The notes: generated by a model from the letters alone, not told the origin. Shown: positions 9,452-18,381, counted from the first letter of the stretch. The stretch is DNA of 64,000 nucleotides from Rhodobacterales bacterium HKCCE3408 (GCA_015689705.1 WVSN01000014.1:1-64000), one strand, 5' to 3'. Made by a program: numbers and translations.

Positions 9452-10221
9452 CAACGACAGCCACGATCCTCCGTATCGGCCCGTTCGCGGGCGCCGCCCC
9501 GGGCCAGAGGTTCCTCTACGTGCCGGTTCTGCGCGAGGCCAGGCTCGACGATCTCGTCTTCGCCGACACCGATCGCGCCGGCATCCTGGAGCTCGCCGAC
9601 CGCCTGCCCGACCACAACTTCGCCTGCGACCCCGAGATGGACATCGCCGGGCTGGCGCATTGCACCCGCCTTGACGAGCTCGACCCGGACAATGCCGAAC
9701 TTCGGGCCGACCTGGCGACCGCATTCGGCGAGGATGACGCCTTCCCGGCCTCCGACTCGATGGCGCTGCGCCGGATGGTGTTCGAGGCATCTCGCTCCTT
9801 CAACACCAGCTTCTCACCGATCCGGCTGGTGAAAGGGGGCGTCGCCGATATCCGGCTGAAGGGCCGGATCGGAGACCGGGCCGTCGACGAGACCGCGACG
9901 ATGAGCGGACGCGAGGTCGACGACGAGACGCTGGCCTACAGGCTCGACTACTCCGGCGGCAGCGTGGAACTCACCTTCGAGGCGCTGCCCGAGGAAAGCC
10001 ACCTGCTCTCCCCTTACGCATACGCTTACGGGACCGATCTGTTCCCGCGCATCCTTCAGCCCGGAGATCCGGACGACGTCGCCGATCTCGGGCTCGTCTA
10101 CGCGCTTTTCGGCGCCGCGCTCGATGCGATGTCCGAGATCGAGCCGTCGGAGACGGAGCACGCGGAACGGACGCAGCCCGCCGAAGGGATAGACCTGGAG
10201 GTCGAGGTCACGTTCCGCTGA
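9448..10221 (+). CDS. acidic protein coupled to the large eCIS protein; possible partner or immunity factor
   Basis: 257 residues, starting with ATG inside the stop of the upstream 1308-residue gene. No family recognised. The protein is very acidic (many Asp and Glu, for example DELDPDNAELRADLATAFGE and SEIEPSETEHAERT) and has no signal peptide or membrane segment, so it is probably cytosolic. The C-terminal half is predicted beta-rich (SGGSVELTFEALPEE; GIDLEVEVTFR). Tight coupling to a protein with a basic unique C-terminus is the usual arrangement of a toxin with an acidic immunity protein, or of cargo with a loading chaperone, but it could equally be a structural protein. It is the last gene before an AT-rich, repeat-bearing regulatory region. 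Confidence 0.5.
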   Translation: MTTTATILRIGPFAGAAPGQRFLYVPVLREARLDDLVFADTDRAGILELADRLPDHNFACDPEMDIAGLAHCTRLDELDPDNAELRADLATAFGEDDAFPASDSMALRRMVFEASRSFNTSFSPIRLVKGGVADIRLKGRIGDRAVDETATMSGREVDDETLAYRLDYSGGSVELTFEALPEESHLLSPYAYAYGTDLFPRILQPGDPDDVADLGLVYALFGAALDAMSEIEPSETEHAERTQPAEGIDLEVEVTFR

Positions 10222-10249
10222 CACCGGACGCTCATACCGAGTGATGCGC

Positions 10250-10322
10250 GAAAACCCGCGTTTTCACGCTGTTTCCACGCCCTTTTCACGCAAAAACCGG
10301 GAGATTCTCCTCCGTGAAAAGG
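10250..10322. promoter_or_regulatory. three 11-bp direct repeats plus nested palindromes upstream of the LuxR-type regulator
   Basis: In the 159-bp AT-rich gap the core TTTTCACGC occurs at 10261-10269, as TTTCCACGC at 10272-10280, and again at 10283-10291, exactly 11 bp apart, so all lie on one helix face. The last copy is the left arm of a perfect 10-bp inverted repeat: CCTTTTCACG (10281-10290) pairs with CGTGAAAAGG (10313-10322). Inside it lies GGAGATTCTCC (10300-10310). A further arm, GAAAAC at 10250-10255, faces GTTTTC at 10260-10265. This has the look of a multi-site operator, or an operator combined with a terminator for the upstream genes. The binding protein is unknown; the adjacent LuxR-type regulator is the obvious candidate. 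Confidence 0.5.
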
Positions 10323-10380
10323 TAAAATCGTGGTATATTAAAGTCATATTGTTTGTTTCTTCCCAGCAGGGCCGATTGTA

Positions 10381-11034
10381 ATGCGATGCCTTGTTTATTC
10401 CTCGAACGCGCTGTTCGGCCAGTGCCTCGCTCGCGGGCTGGCGGGCGCGGACGGGATCGAAATGGCCGAGGCCTGCGCAACCGCGGAGGCCATTCCCGCC
10501 GCTGTCGCCCGGCTTGGCGCGACCTCGGTGCTGGTCGATTTCGGCTGCTCCGAAACTGCGGCCCTCGTGCCGCGCCTGGCGCGGACACTTTCGGACACGA
10601 TCATCCTCGGATTGTCGGTCGATGATCGCAGCACGTCGAACGTGGTCGAATGCGCCCGGCTCGGCTGTCACGGGATCGTGCCGCGCGACGCCGGTATCGA
10701 GGACGTCGCCCGGATCGTCGCCGATGCCGAGATCGGCGAGGTTCGCATTCGCCCCGATGTCGCCGCCGGAATGATGCGCGCCCTCGCCGCCCGGACACCG
10801 GAACCGACCGACCCGCCCGACTGCCTGACCCGGCGCGAGCGCGAGATCTGCACGCTGGTGTGCGAGGGTCTGACCAACAAGGAAATCGCGCGCGAGGTCG
10901 GCCGGTCGGTCGCGACGGTGAAAAACCACGTCCACTCGATCCTCGTGAAACTGGACCTGCCGCGGCGGGGCGCCATCCCCTCGCGCATGATGGGCCGCGC
11001 ACCCGCCTATTCCGAACCACGGCGCTCGGCCTGA
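10381..11034 (+). CDS. LuxR-family transcriptional regulator with degenerate receiver domain
   Basis: 217 residues. Residues about 149-196 form a clear LuxR/NarL helix-turn-helix (LTRREREICTLVCEGLTNKE, then VGRSVATVKNHVHSILVKL). The first 120 residues resemble a response-regulator receiver fold (SVLVDFG, LGLSVDD, GCHGIVPRD), but the paired acidic residues normally near the N-terminus are replaced by YSSN, so ordinary phosphorylation is doubtful. No sensor kinase gene lies in view. LuxR-type regulators commonly flank contractile injection loci, so it may control the genes to its left or its own expression through the repeats just upstream. A ribosome site AGCAGGG precedes the ATG. Confidence is high for the family and low for the target. 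Confidence 0.85.
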   Translation: MRCLVYSSNALFGQCLARGLAGADGIEMAEACATAEAIPAAVARLGATSVLVDFGCSETAALVPRLARTLSDTIILGLSVDDRSTSNVVECARLGCHGIVPRDAGIEDVARIVADAEIGEVRIRPDVAAGMMRALAARTPEPTDPPDCLTRREREICTLVCEGLTNKEIAREVGRSVATVKNHVHSILVKLDLPRRGAIPSRMMGRAPAYSEPRRSA

Positions 11035-11147
11035 TCCGGCAGGGTGTGACCCTGCGCCCCCGGACCGCGCGCCTTCGCCCTGCGCCCGCTTGGCAGGCGG
11101 GCGGCATGGCCCTATAGCGGGCGGCGCAACAGACGCCCGAGGGTTCC

Positions 11148-11735
11148 ATGCGAAGCGCCGAGATCGCCCGCAAGACCAATGAAACCGACATCCGCGTGGC
11201 CATCGGCCTCGACGGCACCGGTGCGCGCAAGATCGCGACCGGCATCGGCTTCTTCGATCACATGCTGGAGCAACTCGCGCGGCATTCGATGATCGACATG
11301 GAAATCGCGGCGAAGGGTGACACGCATATCGACGACCACCACACGGTCGAGGATACCGGCATCGCACTCGGTCAGGCGCTGGCGAAGGCGCTCGGCGACA
11401 AGGCCGGGATCGCGCGCTACGGCTCGTGCCTTCTGCCGATGGACGACGCGCTTGTCCGCGCCGCTCTCGACCTGTCGGGCCGGCCCTACCTCGTCTGGTC
11501 GCTGCCGATGCCGACGGCGAAGATCGGCACCTTCGACACCGAACTGGTGCGCGAGTTCTTCCAGGCCCTCTCGACCCATGGCGGGATCACGCTGCATGTC
11601 GAGATGCTCGCGGGCCTGAACAGCCACCACATCGCCGAAGCGGCGTTCAAGGCCGTGGCCCGTGCCCTGCGGATCGCGGTCGAGCCCGATCCGCGCGCCG
11701 GCGGCGCCGTGCCGTCCACCAAGGGCAGCCTGTGA
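11148..11735 (+). CDS. hisB: imidazoleglycerol-phosphate dehydratase
   Basis: 195 residues, full length for the monofunctional bacterial HisB. It dehydrates imidazole glycerol phosphate to imidazole acetol phosphate, the sixth step of histidine synthesis in the cytosol. Metal-binding and catalytic motifs are present: [29 protein letters not shown], and the second histidine cluster [14 protein letters not shown]. It is the first gene of the his cluster here and overlaps hisH at GTGA (11732-11735), so the two are coupled. Confidence 0.97.
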   Translation: MRSAEIARKTNETDIRVAIGLDGTGARKIATGIGFFDHMLEQLARHSMIDMEIAAKGDTHIDDHHTVEDTGIALGQALAKALGDKAGIARYGSCLLPMDDALVRAALDLSGRPYLVWSLPMPTAKIGTFDTELVREFFQALSTHGGITLHVEMLAGLNSHHIAEAAFKAVARALRIAVEPDPRAGGAVPSTKGSL

Positions 11736-12370
11736 CGACCGTCCTGATCGACTACGACAGCGGCAACCTGCACTCGGCGGAAAAGGCGTTTCAGCGCATG
11801 GCCGCCGAGACCGGCGCGGGCGCCGTCATCGTCACCTCGGACCCCGATGCCGTGGCCCGGGCCGACCGCGTCGTTCTGCCCGGCGACGGCGCTTTCCCGG
11901 CCTGCCGGCGCGGGTTGAAATCCTTCGCGGGCCTCGAGGACGCGCTGATCGAGGCGGTCGAACGCCGCGCGGTCCCCTTCCTCGGCATCTGCGTCGGCAT
12001 GCAGCTGATGGCGACGACGGGGCGCGAATACGAGGATGTCGCGGGCTTCGGCTGGATTCCCGGCGAGGTCGTGCGGATCGAACCCGAGAATGCGCGCCTG
12101 AAAGTCCCGCATATGGGCTGGAACGATCTCGTCATCGACCGGCCCCACCCCGTCCTCGACGGGATAGAGACCGGCGATCACGCCTATTTCGTGCATTCCT
12201 ACCAGATGCGCGTGTCAGAGCCCGCGCATCTCCTCGCCCATGCCGATTACGGCGGGCCGGTCACGGCCATCGTCGGCCGCGACACGATGGTCGGCACGCA
12301 GTTCCACCCGGAAAAGAGCCAGCGCGCCGGCCTGCGCCTGATCGCGAACTTCCTGACCTGGCGGCCCTGA
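11732..12370 (+). CDS. hisH: imidazole glycerol phosphate synthase, glutamine amidotransferase subunit
   Basis: 212 residues starting with GTG that overlaps the hisB stop; the protein begins [12 protein letters not shown], the expected N-terminus. It is a class I glutamine amidotransferase that releases ammonia for HisF. The nucleophile cysteine lies in [11 protein letters not shown] (about residue 85) and the His-Glu pair in [10 protein letters not shown] near the C-terminus. The PHMGWN motif typical of HisH is present. Its partner HisF is encoded about 3 kb downstream rather than adjacent. Confidence 0.97.
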   Translation: MTTVLIDYDSGNLHSAEKAFQRMAAETGAGAVIVTSDPDAVARADRVVLPGDGAFPACRRGLKSFAGLEDALIEAVERRAVPFLGICVGMQLMATTGREYEDVAGFGWIPGEVVRIEPENARLKVPHMGWNDLVIDRPHPVLDGIETGDHAYFVHSYQMRVSEPAHLLAHADYGGPVTAIVGRDTMVGTQFHPEKSQRAGLRLIANFLTWRP

Positions 12371-12372
12371 GC

Positions 12373-12777
12373 TTACTGGACGCGGGTCCAGTTGCCCGAG
12401 CAGCGCTCGATCCCGAAGCGGCGGCCGCAGACCTCGATGGAATCGCCCGAGAGGTAGAGGCGCGAATTGTAGGTCGCATCCCGGTCGGGCGAATAGATCT
12501 GGCCCTGGTACTCGCCGGCGGTGGTGGTCGGGTTCGTGTCCCAGATGATCTGCCGGCCGATATTCTCCGACTCGATCTGGCTGCCCGACGGCCCGTACGC
12601 CTCGACGAGCGTTCCGCACAGCGACGTGCCGCACTGGGTCACCCGGATGAGACCGGTATTCCCGTTGTCGTCGGGCGCGGTGCGCCAGTCGCCGATCAGG
12701 GCGTCCTGGGCGAAGGCGGCGCTGCCCATCGCAAGGGCGGCAAGGGTGACGGCGGCGGCGAGTGCGGTTCTCATCAT
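12373..12777 (-). CDS. secreted DUF2147 family protein
   Basis: 134 residues encoded on the minus strand, convergent with hisH only 2 nt away. A signal peptide (MMRTALAAAVTLAALAMGSA, cleavage after AFA) leads to a small beta-barrel-like domain starting DALIGDWRTAPDDNG. Four cysteines (CGTSLCGTL; VCGRRFGIERCSG) could form two disulfides, consistent with a periplasmic location. The DUF2147 family has the pattern G-W-followed-by-G-I-I-R-V and CGxxLCG, as seen here. Function is unknown in the family. Ribosome site GGGAGGAA lies 7 nt before the ATG. Confidence 0.8.
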   Translation of the reverse strand: MMRTALAAAVTLAALAMGSAAFAQDALIGDWRTAPDDNGNTGLIRVTQCGTSLCGTLVEAYGPSGSQIESENIGRQIIWDTNPTTTAGEYQGQIYSPDRDATYNSRLYLSGDSIEVCGRRFGIERCSGNWTRVQ

Positions 12778-12906
12778 GGCGGGTTCCTCCCTGGTTCGGC
12801 GATGACCCTGTGCGCGGGGCGGTGCGCCGCGCAAGCCTGACGTTGCGGCGTGTTGCCGGGCCGGCGGGGTTCGGCTTAAGGCTGCCCGTATCGACCGGAG
12901 GGCGTC

Positions 12907-13818
12907 ATGGACCTGCAGAGCATCGTCGCGGAGATCGCGGCCGAAATGGCCGACCGGCCGGACCGGGGCGAGGTCGCGACCTACATCCCGCAGCTCGCCC
13001 GGGTCGATCCGGCGCGTTTCGGTCTCGCCGTCGCCCTGCCCGACGGCACCGTTCACGCCGCCGGCGATGCCGACCTGCCCTTTTCGGTCCAGTCGATTTC
13101 CAAGGTCTTCACGCTCGCCATCGCGCTCGGCCGGTTCGGCGACGATCTCTGGATGCGCGTCGGTCGGGAGCCCTCGGGCCAGCCCTTCAACTCGATCCTG
13201 CAGCTCGAGACCGAGCGCGGGCGGCCGCGGAACCCGTTCATCAACGCGGGCGCCATCGTCGTCACCGACGCCATCCTCGCCGGCCACCAGCCGCGCGAGC
13301 TTCTGGGCGAGATCCTGCAATTCGTCCGCTCTGCGGCGGGCGACGAGGAGATTCACATCAACAAGTCCGTGGCGGCCTCGGAAGAGGCAACCGGCCACCG
13401 CAACCGGGCGCTGGCCGAATTCATCGCCGCCCATGACAACCTGATCCACGAGCCCGATTACGTCCTCGGCACCTATTTCCACCAATGCGCCATCGACATG
13501 ACCTGCCGGCAGCTCGCCCGCGCGGGCCTGTTCCTGACGAATGCCGAGGGCACGCCCTCGCTCGTCGGCCCCGCCCGCGTCCGGCGGATCAACGCGCTGA
13601 TGATGACCTGCGGGCATTACGACGCGAGCGGCGATTTCGCATACCGCGTCGGCCTGCCCGGCAAGTCTGGCGTGGGCGGCGGCATCCTCATGGTCGTGCC
13701 GCGCCGGGCGGCGATCGCGGTCTGGTCGCCCGGGCTGAACGCAGCCGGCAATTCCCATCTCGGGACGGTCGCCGCCGAGATCCTGACGCGCCGCACCGGC
13801 TGGTCCGTCTTCGGCTAG
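12907..13818 (+). CDS. glsA: glutaminase
   Basis: 303 residues, the usual length of the serine-dependent beta-lactamase-like glutaminase family. It hydrolyses glutamine to glutamate and ammonia. The catalytic Ser-x-x-Lys is in [18 protein letters not shown] (about residue 62). Other conserved blocks are [42 protein letters not shown] and the glycine-rich [18 protein letters not shown] near residue 260. It sits between hisH and hisA. Since HisH also consumes glutamine, a metabolic link is possible, but the location may be accidental. Confidence 0.95.
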   Translation: MDLQSIVAEIAAEMADRPDRGEVATYIPQLARVDPARFGLAVALPDGTVHAAGDADLPFSVQSISKVFTLAIALGRFGDDLWMRVGREPSGQPFNSILQLETERGRPRNPFINAGAIVVTDAILAGHQPRELLGEILQFVRSAAGDEEIHINKSVAASEEATGHRNRALAEFIAAHDNLIHEPDYVLGTYFHQCAIDMTCRQLARAGLFLTNAEGTPSLVGPARVRRINALMMTCGHYDASGDFAYRVGLPGKSGVGGGILMVVPRRAAIAVWSPGLNAAGNSHLGTVAAEILTRRTGWSVFG

Positions 13819-13870
13819 CATCCGCCGCGTCCCCATGCCAAAGACGGCCCGCGACAAGGGAGCGCCGCGC

Positions 13871-14587
13871 ATGATCCTCTACCCCGCCATCGACCTCAAG
13901 GACGGCCAGGCCGTGCGGCTTCTGCGCGGCGAGATGGAGCAGGCGACGGTTTTCAGCGACGATCCGGCCGGACAGGCGCGCGCCTTCGTCGAGGCCGGCT
14001 GCCGGTGGCTCCACCTCGTCGACCTCAACGGCGCCTTCGCCGGCCAGCCGGTCAACGGCGCGGCGGTCGAGGCGATCCTGAAGGCGGTCGACGTGCCGGT
14101 GCAGCTTGGCGGCGGCATCCGCGACATGGCCACGATCGAGACGTGGCTCGACAAGGGCATCGCGCGCGTCATCCTCGGCACCGTCGCTGTAGAGGACCCG
14201 GATCTGGTCCGCGCCGCCGCCCGCGCGCATCCCGGCCGCGTCGCCGTGGGCCTCGACGCGCGGAACGGCCGCGTCGCGACACGCGGTTGGGCGGAGGAGA
14301 CCGACGTCATGGTCACCGATCTCGCGCGCAGCTTCGAGGAGGACGGCGTCGCCGCGATCATCTACACCGACATCGAACGCGACGGCGCGATGGGCGGGCC
14401 CAACGTCGCCGCGACCGAGGCGCTCGCGCGCGCGGTCCGCATCCCGGTCATCGCCTCGGGCGGCGTGTCCTCGCTGGCCGATCTGGTCGCTTTGCGTGAC
14501 ACCGGCGTCATCGCCGGCGCGATATCGGGCCGGGCGCTGTACGACGGCGCGCTCGATCTTGCAGAGGCCCTGAAAACGCTCGGCTGA
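13871..14587 (+). CDS. hisA: phosphoribosylformimino-5-aminoimidazole carboxamide ribotide isomerase
   Basis: 238 residues. An upstream in-frame ATG at 13835 exists, but the family N-terminus [20 protein letters not shown] begins at 13871. HisA is a TIM barrel isomerase that converts ProFAR to PRFAR, the substrate of HisF-HisH. Catalytic aspartates are in PAIDLKDG (residue 8) and AVGLDARNG (near residue 129), and the phosphate-binding repeats QLGGGIRD and IASGGVSSL are intact. A 554-bp spacer separates it from hisF. Confidence 0.97.
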   Translation: MILYPAIDLKDGQAVRLLRGEMEQATVFSDDPAGQARAFVEAGCRWLHLVDLNGAFAGQPVNGAAVEAILKAVDVPVQLGGGIRDMATIETWLDKGIARVILGTVAVEDPDLVRAAARAHPGRVAVGLDARNGRVATRGWAEETDVMVTDLARSFEEDGVAAIIYTDIERDGAMGGPNVAATEALARAVRIPVIASGGVSSLADLVALRDTGVIAGAISGRALYDGALDLAEALKTLG

Positions 14588-15141
14588 TCCGCCTGCAACC
14601 ACCTGATGCAAAACCGTTTTCTCCGGGTCTGCGGTCGGGGCGGGTAATACCTTTACCCTGCGTCATCGTCGCGGAATCGACCGGAAGGTCAGGGAAACCT
14701 GACTTTAGGTAAACCGGGGCCTTTGGTACTGATTGTTCATCCGGACGTTCCGGAGTGTTTCGTGAAGAGTAACACGGTCTTGCCGCGGTCCCAGGTCCCT
14801 CTCCCACCTTCCCGACGGGTCCGCGGCACAGCAGTCGGCATGGCTCCGGCCGCCTTTTGATCGCCCCCGACGCCGGGCGGTCCGGACGCCCGCACTGGCC
14901 GGAACACGGCCCCCGCGCTGCACGTGAAGCGGCGGCGTGGGGGACCGGCCAGGGCCGACACACGACAGGTCCTTGCGCGTCCCATTCTGGGGTGGATGCG
15001 TAGCGGCGCGGCCCGGCACAGGCCGCGCCGCACCTCGTTCCGGGGGGCGGTTCCGATCCGCGGAGGGCACGTCCCGGGCGATTGCGTCCCGCGCCCGCGC
15101 GGCGTATGCCCGGCGCGACCCCGACCCCGCCGGTACGCGCC
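14588..15141. other. 554-bp spacer between hisA and hisF with several hairpins, no gene seen
   Basis: No open frame here has convincing coding character. The left part is less GC-rich and structured: GGGTAA (14642-14647) pairs with TTACCC (14653-14658), and GTCAGG-GAAA-CCTGAC (14688-14703) is a perfect stem with a GNRA tetraloop followed by TTTA, terminator-like. CCGGA and TCCGG around 14741 form another small stem. The right part is GC-rich and plain. It may end the hisA transcript and promote hisF, or hold a small RNA. Confidence 0.4.
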
Positions 15142-15903
15142 ATGCTGAAGACCCGCATCATCCCCTGCCTCGACGTGGCCGATGGCCGCGTGGTCAAGGG
15201 CGTGAACTTCGTCGACCTGCGCGATGCCGGCGATCCGGTCGAACAGGCCAAGGTCTATGATGCTGCCGGCGCGGACGAGCTCTGTTTTCTCGACATCCAC
15301 GCCACGCACGAAAATCGGGGCACGATGTACGATCTCGCCACGCGGACGGCGGAGCAGTGCTTCATGCCGCTGACGATCGGCGGCGGGGTCCGGACGGTGG
15401 AGGACGTGCGGGCATTGCTTCTGGCCGGCGCCGACAAGGTCTCGTTCAACTCCGCCGCCGTGGCCGACCCCGACGTGGTGGCCCGTGCGGCGGACAAGTT
15501 CGGGTCGCAATGCATCGTCGTAGCCATCGATGCGAAAACCGTAAGCCCCGGAAAATGGGAGATTTTCACCCATGGCGGCCGGAAGCCCACCGGCATCGAC
15601 GCGGTCGAGTTCGCATGCAAGGTCGTGGCGAAGGGTGCGGGAGAGATCCTGCTGACCTCGATGGACCGGGACGGCACGAAAGCCGGCTTCAACCTGCCGC
15701 TCACCCGCGCGATTTCGGACGCCGTTCCGGTGCCGGTCATCGCCTCGGGCGGCGTGGGCACGCTCGACCACCTGGTCGAGGGCGTGACCGAGGGTGGCGC
15801 CAGCGCGGTGCTTGCCGCGTCGATCTTCCATTTCGGCGAGTTCACCATCGGCGAGGCCAAGGCGCACATGGCCGCTGCCGGCATTCCGATGCGGTTGAAC
15901 TAG
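15142..15903 (+). CDS. hisF: imidazole glycerol phosphate synthase, cyclase subunit
   Basis: 253 residues, full length. Start chosen at 15142 because the family begins [20 protein letters not shown]; the upstream ATG at 15082 would add non-conserved residues. It is a TIM barrel that, with HisH ammonia, turns PRFAR into imidazole glycerol phosphate and AICAR. The catalytic aspartates are in CLDVADG (residue 11) and VAIDAKT (about 130). Phosphate sites TIGGGVRTV and IASGGVGTL are present. The stop TAG shares the CTAG palindrome with the convergent gene's stop. Confidence 0.97.
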   Translation: MLKTRIIPCLDVADGRVVKGVNFVDLRDAGDPVEQAKVYDAAGADELCFLDIHATHENRGTMYDLATRTAEQCFMPLTIGGGVRTVEDVRALLLAGADKVSFNSAAVADPDVVARAADKFGSQCIVVAIDAKTVSPGKWEIFTHGGRKPTGIDAVEFACKVVAKGAGEILLTSMDRDGTKAGFNLPLTRAISDAVPVPVIASGGVGTLDHLVEGVTEGGASAVLAASIFHFGEFTIGEAKAHMAAAGIPMRLN

Positions 15904-16373
15904 GGCTCGCAAGTCACCGTTATTTCGTCAAAATCACCGTCGGCGGGCAGAAGCTCTCCGCCGCGGATCGCGATCGGCGCATAGGGCGGCGTGTCGACCA
16001 GCTCGGGCCTGGGCTGCGACAGGATCATGCAGCCGGCGGTGATCATTTCCGTCCCGCTCAGCGTGGTCGCGCGCGCCACGACCGGTACCTGCCACCAGAC
16101 CGACCCGGCCGCACCTTCTGCAAAGACCTCGCCAGTGCGGATCTCGATCCTTTCGATGTCGCCATGACCGTCGGCGAACGCGTCGAAAGGCGGCCGTTCG
16201 TTCTCGTGCCAGTAGCTCCAGGCTCGGGGATAATCGTGTGATGACAAGGCGTTGAAGTAGGAGGTGACGACCGCATCGGGATCCGAGCGGTCGTCGACAT
16301 ACGGTGTCTGAGCCGCGGCGGATGCAGCCATCAGGGCCGCCAGGACGAACGTCGGGACGTGAGATTTCAGCAT
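15900..16373 (-). CDS. secreted small protein, possibly NTF2/SnoaL-like, unknown function
   Basis: 157 residues. A signal peptide ([20 protein letters not shown], cut near AAAQ) points to the periplasm. The mature part contains [20 protein letters not shown] followed by WSYWHENE, a pattern like the first helix of NTF2-like proteins, then beta strands ([24 protein letters not shown]). A cysteine pair (AGCMI and TCEP end) could form a disulfide. The gene overlaps hisF convergently by 4 nt. Fold assignment is tentative and function unknown. Confidence 0.65.
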   Translation of the reverse strand: MLKSHVPTFVLAALMAASAAAQTPYVDDRSDPDAVVTSYFNALSSHDYPRAWSYWHENERPPFDAFADGHGDIERIEIRTGEVFAEGAAGSVWWQVPVVARATTLSGTEMITAGCMILSQPRPELVDTPPYAPIAIRGGELLPADGDFDEITVTCEP

Positions 16374-16472
16374 GGCGCGGTCTCCCTGGGCGGTGTCCGA
16401 CCAGACTACGCTGCCCCCGTCATCCCGCAAGCGGCTTGACAAGGCGGGGTGCCGCGGGTCACGGGAAGCGCC

Positions 16473-16793
16473 ATGCCCGACCGCGACACGCTCCACCGCC
16501 TCGCCGCCACCATCGCCGCCCGCAAGGGCGCCGACCCCGCGACGTCGTGGACGGCGAAACTGCTGTCGCAAGGCCCTGAAAAGGCGGCGGAAAAGTTCGG
16601 GGAAGAGGCTGTCGAGGCAGTGATCGAAGCAGTGAAGGGCGACCGCGAGAGGCTGACGGCCGAGGCCGCGGACGTGCTCTACCACCTGCTTGTGATGCTC
16701 GCGTCGAGGGACGTTTCGCTTGATGACGTGCTGGCGGAACTCGCGCGCCGGGAGGGCGTGTCGGGCCACGACGAGAAGGCCGGCCGCGGGTAA
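16473..16793 (+). CDS. hisE: phosphoribosyl-ATP pyrophosphatase
   Basis: 106 residues, typical for stand-alone HisE of alphaproteobacteria. It removes pyrophosphate from phosphoribosyl-ATP, the second step of histidine synthesis. Helical MazG-like motifs are present: KAAEKFGEEAVEAVIEAVKG and AADVLYHLLVMLASRDVS, which carry the magnesium-binding acidic residues. The start at 16473 gives MPDRDTLHRLAATIAARKG, the conserved N-terminus. A strong hairpin lies 20 nt after the stop. Confidence 0.95.
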   Translation: MPDRDTLHRLAATIAARKGADPATSWTAKLLSQGPEKAAEKFGEEAVEAVIEAVKGDRERLTAEAADVLYHLLVMLASRDVSLDDVLAELARREGVSGHDEKAGRG

Positions 16794-16813
16794 TCTTCCG
16801 TTAAGCTATTCAG

Positions 16814-16857
16814 AAATGAATGGCTGACGCCGGAAACGGCTCATCAGCCATTCATTT
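16814..16857. terminator. 14-bp perfect stem, bidirectional terminator between hisE and the CoA-binding gene
   Basis: AAATGAATGGCTGA (16814-16827) is exactly complementary to TCAGCCATTCATTT (16844-16857). The 16-nt interior holds a second stem, GCCG-GAAA-CGGC. On the plus strand the stem runs into TTTTCTT; on the minus strand into a less T-rich tract. The flanking genes are convergent, so it can end both transcripts. Confidence 0.7.
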
Positions 16858-16895
16858 TCTTGAGGGCAGAATTCGCCCGCGCCCATCGTCGGATT

Positions 16896-17369
16896 CTAGA
16901 TCCTCGAGGAGATGAGTCCGGTCGCGAAACCACCCATCCGGAGCTCTCCGAAGAGGCGCTGGTATTCGATCTTCGGGCACCGGTTCTGGATCACGGTCAG
17001 ACCGGCAGCCTCGGCCTTCGCGGCGGCCGCGTCATGGGACACGCCGATCTGCATCCAGATCACCTTCGGCAGCGGGTCGAGCGCGAGCGCCTCGTCGACG
17101 ATGGCCGGCACGGCATCGGGCCTGCGGAAGATATCGACGACGTCGATGGGCTCACCGATGTCGGACAGCGAGGCCGCCACCGTGGCGCCGAGCAGCGTCT
17201 GACCCGCAAGTCCGGGATTGACCGGGTGAACCCTGAACCCCTTAAGGCCAAGGTAACGCGCGACGTAGTAGCTTGGGCGAACCGGATTCGCGGACACACC
17301 GACACAGGCGAATGTGCGGCTTTTGGTCAGGATGCGGCGGAGAAGGTCGTCGGACGGCGTCTGGGTCAT
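16896..17369 (-). CDS. CoA-binding domain protein (YccU-like)
   Basis: 157 residues, a complete single-domain Rossmann CoA-binding protein like E. coli YccU. Motifs are TFACVGVSANPVRPSYYVAR near residue 19, GFRVHPVNPG near 44, and PIDVVDIFRRPDAVP near 77, then KVIWMQIGVSHDAAAAKAEA and NRCPKIEYQRL. Homologues resemble the CoA-binding half of succinyl-CoA synthetase but lack catalysis; their physiological role is unclear. Convergent with hisE. Confidence 0.9.
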   Translation of the reverse strand: MTQTPSDDLLRRILTKSRTFACVGVSANPVRPSYYVARYLGLKGFRVHPVNPGLAGQTLLGATVAASLSDIGEPIDVVDIFRRPDAVPAIVDEALALDPLPKVIWMQIGVSHDAAAAKAEAAGLTVIQNRCPKIEYQRLFGELRMGGFATGLISSRI

Positions 17370-17542
17370 GTGCTTGCTATAGCGCAGAAAAGAAACGCCC
17401 GCGAGCCATAGGACGCGCGGGCGAGTTACGGAACGAGGGACAGTGATGGACGTGCGGTGTTCCGGACCGCAGCGTCATAACTGTGATATGGGGGGCACAG
17501 ATCGCTCCGGAAAGTGCCGAGCACGAAAACGTGAAGATCGGC

Positions 17543-17995
17543 TCAACCGAGGATTGCAGGCCAGTTCGCTTCTCCCGCGGCGATCACATCCGGGAGCTCG
17601 GCCAGCCAGAGCTCTCGCGCGCGCAGGTTCGCGTTGAGGTAGAGCCGGTCCTCGTAGACCGTCCAGGCTTCGGGGATGGTCGGCGCGAGATACCCGCGCG
17701 AGGCAGCGAAGGCGCAATAGCCGCCGAAGGCCGGGGCGTAGCGGTCGGGATTGTCGGCGAAGGCATCGCGGTTTGCCCCAGATGCGAAGTGCCAGGTCGC
17801 GCCCTGCCAGTCGAAGGCGAAGTCGGGGCTGCCGGCGACCGGCGCCATCTCGGTGAAATAGGCGACCGGGTCGGCATTGTTGATCGCCACGCCCATCGGC
17901 GCATAGATCGCGGGCTCGGCGGCGAAGGACCGGGTGGCGAGGCCGGCAAAGGGCGTCGCGGCGAGAAGGGCGAGCGCGGTGCGGCGGGTCTGCAT
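17543..17995 (-). CDS. Tat-type secreted YHS domain protein
   Basis: 150 residues. The N-terminus MQTRRTALALLAATPFAGLA contains a twin arginine (RR) and a hydrophobic stretch, consistent with Tat or Sec export. The mature part is a YHS domain: AINNADPVAYF, DFAFDWQGATWHFASGANRD, DRYAPAFGGYCAFAASRG. YHS domains are often found near copper or haem proteins, but no specific ligand can be inferred here. The start codon at 17993-17995 fits the signal peptide; the longer upstream frame has no coding look. Confidence 0.8.
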   Translation of the reverse strand: MQTRRTALALLAATPFAGLATRSFAAEPAIYAPMGVAINNADPVAYFTEMAPVAGSPDFAFDWQGATWHFASGANRDAFADNPDRYAPAFGGYCAFAASRGYLAPTIPEAWTVYEDRLYLNANLRARELWLAELPDVIAAGEANWPAILG

Positions 17996-18087
17996 GGTGC
18001 GGGCTCCTTGGGCGGTCGGATGGACCAGACATGCCCTGCCCCGCCTGCCCGCGGAAGCCCGCTCAACGCAAGGTGATGGCCCGTGTA

Positions 18088-18381
18088 TCAGTCGAAGATG
18101 TCGTCGAGGACGTCGAAGACCTCTTCCATCGCGCGCTTCCAGCCGGATTTGCGGGACTTTTTCGGCTTTCGCCGCCGCGCGGGCCCGGCCAGGTCGGGCC
18201 GGTGCCGCGGCTCTGGCCGGCGCGGGCCGGCCGCGCGTTCGGAGGTTTGTTTCAGCGCCTTCATCACATGCAGCGGCGCTCCGCAGGATCCGCAGGCCAG
18301 TTCGTGGCCGCCGCGCGCGGTCAGTTCCAGCACGGTCCGGGAGCCGCAATAGCAGCAGGTGGCGATCTTCGTGGTATGCAT
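18088..18381 (-). CDS. small zinc-ribbon protein with basic linker
   Basis: 97 residues. Two CxxC pairs (TCCYCGSRT and LACGSCGAPL) at residues about 9-35 form a zinc ribbon. A basic, Pro/Arg-rich linker (RRRKPKKSRKSGWKRAMEE) follows, then an acidic end VFDVLDDIFD. Its ATG overlaps the rlmB stop by one base (TGATG), so it is translated from the same message. It may bind nucleic acid or ribosome; function is not known. Confidence 0.7.
   Translation of the reverse strand: MHTTKIATCCYCGSRTVLELTARGGHELACGSCGAPLHVMKALKQTSERAAGPRRPEPRHRPDLAGPARRRKPKKSRKSGWKRAMEEVFDVLDDIFD

Noticed and set aside
14705-15070. short ORFs in the hisA-hisF spacer
   Set aside because: Low-complexity Arg/Pro translations without ribosome sites; judged non-coding.
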